This document shows positions 45,601 through 57,600 of a stretch of 64,000 nucleotides of DNA, in pieces (the first letter of the stretch is position 1; every line of letters begins with the position of its first letter). The stretch spans positions 24,147,213 to 24,211,212 of the forward strand of contig NC_090943.1 in NCBI RefSeq assembly GCF_040807025.1, in the 5' to 3' direction. A program made the position numbers and the translations under genes. The notes under the pieces are model-generated. The model was given only the letters and a program-made list of their open reading frames with translations. It made no database searches and was not told where the DNA came from. The DNA is from Struthio camelus (lineage: Eukaryota > Chordata > Aves > Struthioniformes > Struthionidae).

Positions 45601-48600
45601 TATTCTCTTCTGTGGGATGTGTGTTTAAAAAAAAAAAAAAAACAATGCTTGAAAGCTAGTAGACTTCCAAGGGCTTGATCACCTCTTGCATGTCACACAT
45701 GACAAATACTAAATGCAGTTAGAGGGTGAATTTAGCTGAGAAGACAACTGGCTACGACATGAAGCAGATCTCTGTCTTGATCTGAGGAAAAGGCAGGTGC
45801 GAGGAGACTTAGATCAAAGAAGGCTTGGCTGTCTGTGAATTGAGCCTGCAGAGCATGGCATACTTTAGCATGAATGCCAAAATTGAAAGCTAAATGAATA
45901 ACCTATGTCATAGTTGGAAGTCTTCAGCTGAAGGCTCAATTGGAAGGTGAAAAAAAAACTATAGTAGCGTGGGATGCCCAAGAAGGATATGTTGAGGTTA
46001 ATTTCCACTATTCAAGAAAAATCTGTACAGCTCCAGTTTGTAAAGCAGTTTTAGTTTTCAAAATACCAGTTTTGGGCTACCACTACTCTAAAACTGTGAC
46101 TCATTAAAACTCTATTTTAAAAAGTTTTATCTGCTATTTTAGAAGAAAGTAGCACTTAGATCAGCAGGCTATATGAATATGGAAGCAAATATCTGTTCTC
46201 TCTAAAAGGGATACTGTTAACCTATCTAATTGATGTTTGGATTTCTTTATAGAAAGGTTAAAAAGAAAAAAAAAAAGAAAACACTGCTTATCCTGAAAAG
46301 TGACTCATCAAGGCTGGAATTTACTGTTCTTTCACAAACTATGATGTAGACATTTAAACAGACAGCACATATTTTTTAAAGGCTAAATTTCAAGTTCATA
46401 TTCTCGTATTTGACATGCTTGACCTAATCATTTCTGCTGCGTAATTAATTGTCTTAGGAGATTGCTCTTAAAATGACTAGGAAGCTGGTGGCGGTGACAC
46501 TTGACATGCTACACTAAGGTCATATTAGCATCTTCTGCAGTTCTCTGCCATTTAAGTGAATGTTCTGCTTGCTCTCTTTTTTTCTACTGTTTAGAGTAAA
46601 TATGTCTATCTGGAAAAATAAATGTATGTAAAAAGTAGATATGCATATTTTCATGTAACCATATCCCATGTTTTTGCCAGCCAAATCTATCTGAGGTAAG
46701 CAAAGTTTCATTAGCAAGTATGAGGACAACACTATTAAATCCATCGTACTGCTTAGAATATTCTTGTGGCATGCTTTTGTTAATATCATTAGTATGCTAT
46801 TCACACTGCTAGTGTTTCTGCATTTACCTGTCTGTAAATCATTCCTAATCAGAAGTACTCAAATCACATTGATTTTTCTTGAGTATATTGGGCTGTTTTT
46901 TCCAGCTGTCCAGTGCTGTGCTAATGAAGGAATCTTGAACTTGCTGCTTCTGTTCCAGGTTACTTGTGAAACACTTCAGTTCTTTTCCTGCTTCATGGGG
47001 ATTTTTTTTTTTCTTTTGAACAGCTTCAAAATCAGAAGCAAAAACTCCAGGGAAGGCTGAATATTTCTGATTCTGCAGTCTTGTTGAGCCTGTTGCTGCA
47101 TAAGTACTTAGAAGCCTGGGACGATTTGGTTGTAGGGTCTCGAGTGACAAATCAGTTGAAAGTAGAGGGAGAAAGTGAGTACTTGTCTTTGTTTTCACCT
47201 TACTTTAGACACATGGGCCAGTTATCTCTATACTGGTTTTTTTGTTCCATCATCTAGTGATTTAGAGCCGAACTTTGCCGAGAAGCAAAATTAAAGACAA
47301 TTGGGCTTATGCATAAATTGTCTGCTCTGACCAAGCATCTTTTGAACCCACTGGGTAACATCAAATTGTAAACAGAATGGAAGTTCTTGATAAACGTTCC
47401 TCAGATCTGTGAAAATCGGTGTCTGAGTAGCGGAGATCTGTCCTTCAGTGTGGTGGGTTATGTTAGGTGGATGTAACTAAGCTGTCTTTGTTTGATTTGG
47501 TGAGAGCTGGGTGATATATAGGTGTCATTCATCTGCTCATTGGGGTTGTTAATAGGGACATGAATAATGGTCAGGAATTAGGATTGTGCTAGAGAGGGAA
47601 GGAGGGAGTTAGAGCCACAGGACATCTGTAGAAACTGGGTTTGATCTGTTTAGCTAAACTGCGAATACTGTTTTCATGCTGTCTGGGCAACACTAATAGC
47701 TTTACGGATCTCTATTCTATTAAGGTTTTTGCACTCTAACTTAAAAACTTGAGAGTGAAGCAGTCCTTAAGTGGGATTTTTGCTGCAGACTTGAAAGGAA
47801 ACTGCCTTGGCTACCTGTTCTCTCTGGCACCGCTGCGTGATGACAAATGAAACGCAAGTGTCAACGTAGACTTGCATGTTTTGCAGGACCACCCAATATT
47901 TATTCTTCCGCTTAGGTTGCTGCTGCGTGATGGATGTACCAGACATGGTGGTTGGGGTGGCCGTGCCAGTAGCGTGTTCTGCTGTTTTCCAACAGCAGTT
48001 TGTTTCCAGCAGTTCTTGTGGAACAATTGGAACTCCAATTGTTTCCAACAATTTGGAGTTACATGAAGTTATATGGATGTTTTGCATCCAGGAATTGCTT
48101 GCTGAAGTTCTTGAAATCAAACATCCTACTTTGTTCAAACTTCTGATTTCCCCTCAGTTTTGAGGGAGAGATGTTAGGAATTGAAGAATGGGATGTCCAA
48201 GGGAACTTAGAGCAGGGAGGGGAAATTGCAAAGGACTGGTTATCTTTTCTACTCTGGCACTTGCACCAAGTGATTTCAAGCAGCATGTTTTGGAGCTCTG
48301 GGAGGGAGAATATAATGGATGGGGGGGGTGTGGTTTCCTCCCAGCTATGATGAAGGTTGGGTATAGCTTCTATTTATTAGAGTAGACAAATCTTCATTCA
48401 TTTTGCTTTGATTTTGAGAACTTGGCTTTTTACATGATTGGATGCACTAGAAACAGTGATTGCCTCTGACTGGAAAGAAGGTACCTTCATAGGCTGTAAC
48501 TGAAGTCAGCAGGACAGACATTAGACTTTGCTCTTTGGTGCCTTTATGCCATTAGATGTGTAAGTGAGCAGTAATGGAATTAACAATAAAGAAAATTTCT

Positions 48601-51600
48601 TTTTAAGGAAACATCTTACCTGGCCCCTCTTTCTTACAGAGGAACTTTTGTGAACTGTTTTGCTACAAAGTGTGAAGTAGTACCGAAGCTTTAGACTTTA
48701 GCCCATTATGCTAACTCAAGGTATTCTTCAGTTACCTACAGTGTATGAAAATAATTGCATATCCAAATGTAGTCACATTTAATATGCCTGTTTGTTACGC
48801 TGGTGAAGTTAAACGGTTAAAAGCCCAGTATTGCAATATGAACTGAAAGTGTGCTTGAAGAGCTTTCAGATTAACTGCACTCCAGCCCTGTACCTCATGG
48901 AGAAGTAAATGTGACTGGAAAGCAGGCTGGAATGTTAAGGGTTATTTTTGCATTGGCAGCAGTTATAGTTTAAAACTGAGCGTTGGTCATCAACGCAGAC
49001 GCAACCGTTGTGCTGCTATCTTCATGTGTTTTATTTTCACTTATTTTAGGGGGATATGCTGTAAGTTGCAGTTGATAACTTGTGAGCAACTACTGTAATA
49101 AAATTACTTGAATTATCTGCCTATTAGAATAACCACCACTGTAATCACTTGAATAATCTATTCAGAGATTGTGGCTTTTGCCCCAATATTGGTTGTAGGT
49201 GGAGTCCCTAAGTATTTCTGTTACCAGAAATACTGGTATTATGTGATTTGTCCATTAGAGGTCACTGTTTAAATGTCTTTAGCTGTTTCTTTCATTTGTA
49301 ATAGCAATTCAGTTTGCCTTGTAGGTGGTGATGAATAGTATCTTAGTTTTGCTGTGCTCCTCAGTCACCTTAACCTTAGATGATCCTGTGCTAGCTAGTT
49401 TCACCATATTCTTGTGCTGCCGTTAAATGTCCTCAAAAGTGCTCTGCTGTTCATAACTCTCCTGACTATTTGTATGACTCTGCTCTGACCCCTTGCCCAA
49501 AGTCATCAAATGCCTGAATGATATGAGAGTGGGAACAATTATCTTGCTTCTGACACCTTCCATTTAGTACCTGTTGTCCCATTCTGTCACCTTCCTTCTG
49601 GATTGCTGTGCTTTCCTCTTTCCTAAACACTTTTTAACCTCCTCGAGATACGCAAGTGTAACTTTTCCTCATCCCTACTCCTTCCCTTTTCGTTAGATGA
49701 TCCATTTGCTTTTTGCTGCTAGCTTCCATTTCCATACCTGAATTTTGTTGCTGAACTGACTTTGTGAGCCTATCAGAATGGCTTTGTCTCATTAGTCATG
49801 TTCCTTCTTTGACAGACACATAGTGGCTCTTTGTCGTCCCTGTGCGTTTTGCCTTCTCCCAGCAGAGCAGTTATCCCACAGTTCAAAACTTCTACTTTCT
49901 TCTTTTCTGATGTTCAGACTGCTCACTGCTTCTTTGTCCTATTTCCGTTTCAATTGTCTTATTCTCCCTGTTTGACCAGCGCAGAAGCTTATTCCTTCAT
50001 GACTGTGGACCCCATTGACTGTCTCCTGGTCTCATTAACATACTGCTAAATTCCCTCGATGTTGTTTTTGCATTAGGCTGCTGCCTTGACAAGTCACTCG
50101 TTACCTGGACTTCAGGATAGAGAGTTGCCACCTTTCTGGCTGTAGTGTATACCTAAACGTATTAAAGATAGTTCAGGAGCACTATAATCACTGCAATTTG
50201 TCTGTCCTGAATTCCTTCCCAGTCTAGATTCGTTGTTTTCTCCAAACTGCTGAAATGTGTTATGGTATGTCCCACTTTCATTGTCTGAGATTGTATTTTG
50301 CCTGGTATCAAGTTATTTAGGTAGCAAACCTGCTGAATTGTGGGAAGAACTAGATGCCCATGTATGTTTTATCTGTTGGGTTTTGCTTGTGTGTTCCCCT
50401 CTACTTTGGGAACTCTCTGTGGTTCTTCTGGTAAATTATTCTATGCTGTTGTACTGATGTGCTATACCCCCGAGCTGGTGAGAGCAAGCTGTTTGTATAA
50501 GGTTTGAAGCTAAGGTCAAGTCCAAAGGACAAGACTTCTGTCTAACACAGTGGCCTCTCAACCATCCTTAGGAGTGGCACTTGATTTAAGAGAACTGTAA
50601 ATCTGTCATTATTGTTGTATATTTTGATGTGTGTATATGCTTCCTATTTCTGGTGTGGAGATCTCTAAAGGGTAATGCCCCTCTGTGCATTGCATTCATA
50701 AAGATACGGGAGGCAGGGAAAAGGGGAGCCTGATGCATATGCCTAGCTCAATTTGTCACTTCTGACTTCTGCTTAAGTGTCCAGATGAAATACCGTATTA
50801 ATTTGCTTCTTTTCTCCCTGAGAAAATACCTTTTCATTCTGCAAAGATACAGATGGTAGAGCATTTTAGTGTTATATATAGTCTTTAGTTTTAAGATGCT
50901 TTGGGAGAATGAAACAAGATTTTATGAAGGAGCATTGCACTGTAATGGTATAAAGAATGCATGATGAAGTTACTCCAGTCTGAGCATAAATAAATAGTGT
51001 AGGTGCTATATGGAAACAAAGTCAATTTTGCATCATAAGCAAGTATACATACTAAATATAGCACTAGACACAAGCAAATCATTTTTTTCTTGTCTTTCAA
51101 ATAGTAGTACTTCAGAAGTTAGTGAGTTGTTCTTTTAATAAAAGGTATCTGCAAACATATTAACTCCTTTTTGCAAGTTTGAATGTTTTTCTGGTGTGTT
51201 TTAGTACAGAATTCTTGTTGTCTTTTACGTCCCAGTGATTTGAAATAATTGCAATGTCTTGTGAAAGCCTCAGATCTGCCTGTCTCTATACAGGTCACAG
51301 TGTAAAATTGTTGGAAGTTCCTTGTTGTCGAATACAGGCTGTTTTGAATTTGCCATCTTCAAAGCTAGTGAATTTTGTATAAGTCAACTCACTTCATGAA
51401 ACAACTTAATCCTATATCATCTTAAAGAATTTACTGTCTAACAAGCTGAGAGTGAGGTGGTGTGTGTGTTTTTTTTTTTTTTTTTTTTCCCCCCTAGCGT
51501 TGAAGGGGAGAGAGGAGAAGACAGATTTGGTCTGGACTGAGGGGAGATTGGATCTAGTTTTATATGCTTGTTTTTCTTCTTTTGGTCTCCAGTGTGTGTG

Positions 51601-54600
51601 TGTGTGTGTGTGTTCTGGTTACTGTAGTAAGCAGGTGTGTTGATTTGAAGTGGATAATGTTATAGCATTTCCCTTCAGACCACTGATCCATCTGGCCTCT
51701 TACACTGTACCATTGGTGCCTCTATCAAAAATGCTCTAAAACAAAATAACCCTTAGGGTGAAATAGTTTTGTGACCTTTATCTGAGGATGGGCAGTTTGC
51801 TGTCATGTAGTTTCTCTTGTCTACAAGGAATATCTATTTGTACCTGGAAGTTGAAAAAGCACGGTCAGGTGATGGCTTGAACCAGTGAATGCACAGCCAC
51901 AAGGGCAACTGTATGCCATAGAGATTCAAAGAAGCTGTCTTCAGTACTGCTTTGGGAGTGTAGAGAGCCCACAACAGGAAGGAGCTGAGTTCCGTTCCAG
52001 CTCTGATCGCTGGAATAAGACAAACGTGTGAGCTGACGTATGCTGACGAACATATGTGCTGACACTGGTTTTGAACAGTGAGCTTTACTGATGCCTCTTC
52101 CCTTTGCATGTTGAGATGACTGGTCTCCCTAGTAAACATGTCAGTGTGGCAGTCTACATGATGCTGAATGGCAGGAAGAAGTCAGCTGTCCCAAGCAGTG
52201 GTGCAAAACAGTCCTACAGGAGTCAGATTTTTTTACAAGCATTTCAGCAATATGAACTTTGTAAAACTGCACCAAAAACAAACTAAAAATTATGGACTGC
52301 TTGTTAGATACTCTCACAGTGAAAGCATAGTTCTATAATCAAGCCCTTTTAGGCAGGTAAGTACATATTCCTGAGCAAGAAGCTAAAGTGACCTTGATCT
52401 GTGAGGCCTGACTTTTATCTGTCTGAGACCTGCCATCTGGACTGGAGTAGGAAGAATACTGACAGAGGGGAAGGTGAGGATGCTGAACTTCAGCTAGTTT
52501 GATGTAATTAAAGCCCGATGTTGTGCAGTTGTATGAAACTCTGAAAAGAGCATACTTAGACAGCTGCCCACCTGAAAGACTCACTGATACTTAGTGAGAC
52601 CATTTGTGATTGTATTTGGAGGCTTAATAAATCTCAATTTAACCAGTTAAAGTTCTTTAGTCCTGCACAAGTTATTTTTGTCAACTTCATTCTGTACCAC
52701 CAGCTGCCGTTCCCTGCTGCTGAAATATCAGTGCATATAGATGATCTGACCTGTAACAAGGAAATTTAGCCTGTATTCTTCAACTTTTTTGCATGGTGTG
52801 TCACACAATTTTTCTTTTAGCATATGAAGAAAATAATAAAGCATCTTGGCTTAACTGTGTGCTGGTCACAAAATGATTACTTAAAGCTGAAAATATTGTG
52901 GTGCACTAAAAGTACTTACGTGTCAAGTTCATTTGAAAAGCTTGGCTAATCTAGTTTCTTCAAGATTATACGTAGAAATGAGGGGACAAGTTTATATCTG
53001 CATCTTCATACCTACCCACCCTCAAATAGTACTATCCGTTGCTGCTATAAAATCAGCTAGCAAAAATCTAATTTTTGCTAAGCTATTTGGTGTGGTAGTG
53101 GTTCCTTGCTGTTAGATGGTGTATTTTCAGCTCTTTCTAACGTCTGTCCTTGGTTCCTAGCTTTTCTCTCCAAGCTCTTAAGTGTATTTTAAGCATTCCT
53201 CTCAGAGACAAGCGTGTATTTTGTCCTTTCTCTTGTTCTTCACTAGATGCCACTTCATTCCCAATCTGTTATTTGCTTTCCCTATGCTCAAGGCATTTCT
53301 CCTTAGTCTCTGACTTCTAAATTAAAACTGTTTATTGATTAAATTGCTTTGTTAGCACAGTAGCAGATCAGTGGGCTATAGTATAATCTGGAAAAACATG
53401 TTCATAAGAGCATTTTGGTAACTGCAGTGCTTCTGCAGATAATTGCAAAAAAAGAACTCTGCTGATTTCTGGAAAGAGGTGAAGATTGAGGAGAGAAGTT
53501 TGTTTTGATGTTTTCATGTTAACATGAAAGAGGTTAGTATCCATCTTTGGGAGAGTGGGGAGGGAGGGCAAAAGGGGAAATTTGAACTACGTAAAGTGTA
53601 AATTAAGTACTGTATGCTTCACTTGAGAAAAGGATTCTCTTAACTGCCAAGTATGATATCAGCACACCTATGAATATTTAAAACAAGAACTGTGTATTCT
53701 CCTTGTGCTAATTCCTCTTTCATTTTGCTGGAGTTGATTGCCTCTCTCTCAGTAGGAGAATCCTTGTCAAGTTAATCTAAACATGACTCCAGCTCTATGA
53801 ATACAGTTATATTGGGTGCACAGAACGCATTATATATTTAATATTTTAAATTCTTCCTCCCTCATGAAATGTGAGTAACATTTCATGTCTTTATGACCTT
53901 TCCTATAAGGGATCCTTACTCATGAGAAGTTCCTGTTGAAGGTAACTGGATTAGCAACAGCTTGCAGAATGAATGGGCGTATTATATTGTAACCAGCAGG
54001 TTTTACTTTAAGTTTAAAAAGTACATTCATGCTTTTGGAGGAAAACCCTAAACTAAATTTGGATTTATGTTCAACTGCCAGGACTAATAGCAGTTTCGGA
54101 AGTTCTATGTTACGTTCTTTACTGTGTATTACTCTTGACCAGCTTGTAAGTGGAATAACTTAATGAGAAACCGGCGTAGTCATATGAATCTCTTTTCTGA
54201 CAAGTAGTGCTATTTTAATAGCTCTTCTGGATAAATATTCCCCTAGAACCTTTAAAGGTTTGGAATACTGCTGAACGTCCTGTTCTTAGGTACTGCATAA
54301 TTGGTTCATCAGCTAAAGAAACATTCTAAAAAACCATGGACTCTACAGCTTACGATATTTCTAAAAATGTGAATGCCAAAGAAAAATTAAACTTATTTTA
54401 CATAATTAAAATTCTTAATTCCCTTGATGTGTGATTCAAAACCCTCTGAGTTCAATGGGAGATTTTCTGGAGCCATTAAATTATATTTACTGAGAAGGAA
54501 ATAAGCTTACTTGCAGATGGTTTTATGAATAGGTAAATATTAGAGATACTGGTTTCCAAACTGCAGTATGATAATGGTTTTTTTGAACGTTCTAGGTTAA

Positions 54601-57600
54601 AATATAAATGAATTGGAGTGCTTATCTCAGTTTGCATGCCATTTTTCTTTCTCATGGAGACTTGTATTTTTACTGAATTATTTCAGTTGTCCACTTGGGT
54701 GGCCATTGACTCTTCTGTCACTTCTTCAGCCTGAGCTTCCTAGTCTAAAATTTCATATAATTTTGTTTTAGCAAATACAGGAATTGTTGAGATGGGTATT
54801 TTAAATCAGTTACTACTGAATGCAAAAAGTGGCAAGACTCTACCTTTTAGATAAAGCAAATGAAGAGTTCATTCTGCAAGCACTTGAGTGTGTTTACTTG
54901 TAAAGTTGTGAGGATTCCTCTTGTTTTCCAGGGCTTCACAGAAGATTTAAGTGGATGGAAAAAATCTTGGAGTTTGTTTGCAGAAATAGAGAATTTATCA
55001 GAAAGCCTATGCATTTGTAGCCATATGAACGGCTCTGCCACCATAAGAGGATATGTACCAAAACCTCTACCAATGACAGAACAGTGGCAGAGTGAAATTG
55101 AAAAGAAAAAATCTCAGATACCAGTATACCTCCTTTTGTCGTCTTCCATTTTTTTCTGTGATCTTTCTCCTTTCACAGATGTCGGATGTGCAAAAGGAGC
55201 TGGATGTAAATGTCAGTCAGTGCTAAAATAATAGTATGAGAAGTATCTGACTCCTTACTTTATTGGGAGGGGTTACCTCTGAACCACTTGTAATTCCGTA
55301 CCTGGTTTAAATGTTCTTAGTGTGTTGTTCTGCATGATAGCTGCCTCTTATAGAAGGTGTGTCTAACCCAGTATCTCTCCCTCAACAGAGGGCAACATCA
55401 GACTTCTAGGAAAGAGTAAGCAAGATAGATGTCTAATGATAGCTTCCAGTTCTGGATGTGGAAGGAGAACTAAGGTTCAGATCCAAGATACTTAGATGTG
55501 GCGCTATTCAGGCTTTGAATAGTAGCATTTAATCCCTCCTGTGTGTGTTTCATAAATCATATCAGAACTTTTCACAGCTGCTTCTTATGTAGGAAAAAAA
55601 TTTGGAAACCTGCCTTGAAAGAAAGGCTGCTCTGATTAGAATATGATATTTTAGTTCCTAAAGAATCACCACTAACTTCAGAGGGGAAAAAGAGCCTATT
55701 TGTTTTTAAACCCTTTGAAGCATAACAAATGCAAATTCACATTTCGACTCTGAAGAAAGTCGTCTTATTCCTTGATGTGCAGCTTGTAGATTCTTTCTTT
55801 CTTCTCTTAACCAAGCTATTGAACTCAAGGTGAAATCTATTGCTGTCATAATGAATCACTGGATGCAGTTCCCAGTATTGAACAGGAAGAAGGAAGCTGT
55901 TCCTGGTTTTGTGAAGTGTGACTTGATATGAATGGGGCTTCATGATGTGACTGAAGCTTCAGAAGGGAACGCAAAGGCGTTGGACTGCCAAATTTTACTA
56001 GCATTTGCTGAGGAGGAGTTTAGTTGTTAATGACACTGGGCAGCAGATGGTCTTAGAAGAGTTGTTAAGACACTGTGGCTCTTACTGTAAATATGTGGGT
56101 TGAATGGAACCAAGATGCTGACAGTTCATTCTCACAGCTCATGATAAGAGAATGACTGGAGTGGAATTCAGTATTGCCAGAACATGAATTTCTTAAAATT
56201 TGCCCGAGTTTGCTATATATCTGGGAAGAATTTAGCGACATAACAGTACGATGCTAATAGGGATGCGCTTGAAGTCATGTAAAGTTCAGAACAAAGAACC
56301 ACGTTACATGCCTAGTCAGCTTTTCTTGACTACTAATGATCTTTAGGCCTGAAGATACTGAACTTGTGCAGTTTAACTAAAAGATCAGTCTGGGAATTAA
56401 TTTTAGTCTTCTCACCTTTGAATCCAAGAGAGCATACCTTTATGTTGCAGATGAATCTGATGCATTGAACTAGAAAATAAACTGTTGTAGGAAAAAACGC
56501 TCTCTTTCCTACTGCAGGTCTGGTCTCAAGCTAGTCTTCCATGTTTTCCTCCCTCACAAAATACCTTCAGCTCCTCCATCCAAACAAGAAAGTACAATAC
56601 TGGCGTGGGATCTGTTATTTCGTTTTAATAGCCAGACACAAAGTATAGCTTCCAAGTTCTTTGCCAAATTATTAGTCTTTCCCTCTTCTCAGTCTATTTA
56701 CCCATGTAGCTTTTAGTATGGCTTGAAGAAAATGGTAGAAAGAATAACATACTGGAATCCTAAGTGTGATTCATGATATGAAATCCCATATCCGGGAATT
56801 ACACAGCTATATCAGAAAGTTAGCAGACAGCGTGCTAGGCTGCAGCTGCTATTGTTCACAAGGCAAACCTGCTCTCACCCCTGCTCTGACCAAAGAAAAT
56901 CAAATGAAGAACCTCTGATAAACTAGCCAATGAAGTAGTTTTCTCCCATACTTGCTAGTGTGATGACCAAGCAGAATTTGAGGCTTTAACTGTGCAGTAA
57001 CCCATTTAAGCTCTGGATCATTTTGATGCTGTAATCTTTAGTACTTCACGAACAAATCTCTGGAAGCCACTTTCTTCCTACCTTGAACTCCAGTTGTCAC
57101 CTTTTTCCAGATAGTTTCATCTTTTTTTTTTTTCCCCCCCTCCAGATAGAAACATAGATTTAAAAAGTTAATATTTTTCCTTGAAATAATTCTTCCTCTC
57201 TTTGCCATCTCTTAACTTAAGTCAGAAGTGACATAATACAAACTTCAAAATTCATTTATTCCTAGGGGAAAATAATTTGTTAGATCATTTGGACAGATAT
57301 TTGAAAGGGCAGGTCCTCTAAATCAGTCACTAGTGCAAGCCACCTCAGTAACTCAGTCCGACTTTTTATCACTTATTCTTTGGACTCTTTCGGGGCACTT
57401 GGACGATATTTGTCCCCTCCTTCTTGTTGTGGTGTGTTCACAGGTGCGGAATGGTTTTGCATACAGAAAACAGTGATCTCCATAATGCAAAAGGTGTTTA
57501 GGTAACTAAGTCTGCTGTGAATGGGACTGACTGAACGGAAGATGGCCATTAACCAGTACTGATTCAATTGGATAAGTGCGTGTTGGGTCCTGCTGGCTTT

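Noticed and set aside
47767..48163. Paired open frames on both strands near 48.0 kb
   Set aside because: No protein motif. The interest lies in the inverted repeats and not in coding potential.
50083..50120. MIR-like word 'ccttgacaagtcact' in the RSU1 intron
   Set aside because: The match is too short, and no other MIR part was recognisable around it.
54860..55231. 123-codon + strand open frame in the RSU1 intron
   Set aside because: No recognisable domain or splice context. Frames of this length are expected by chance in 64 kb.
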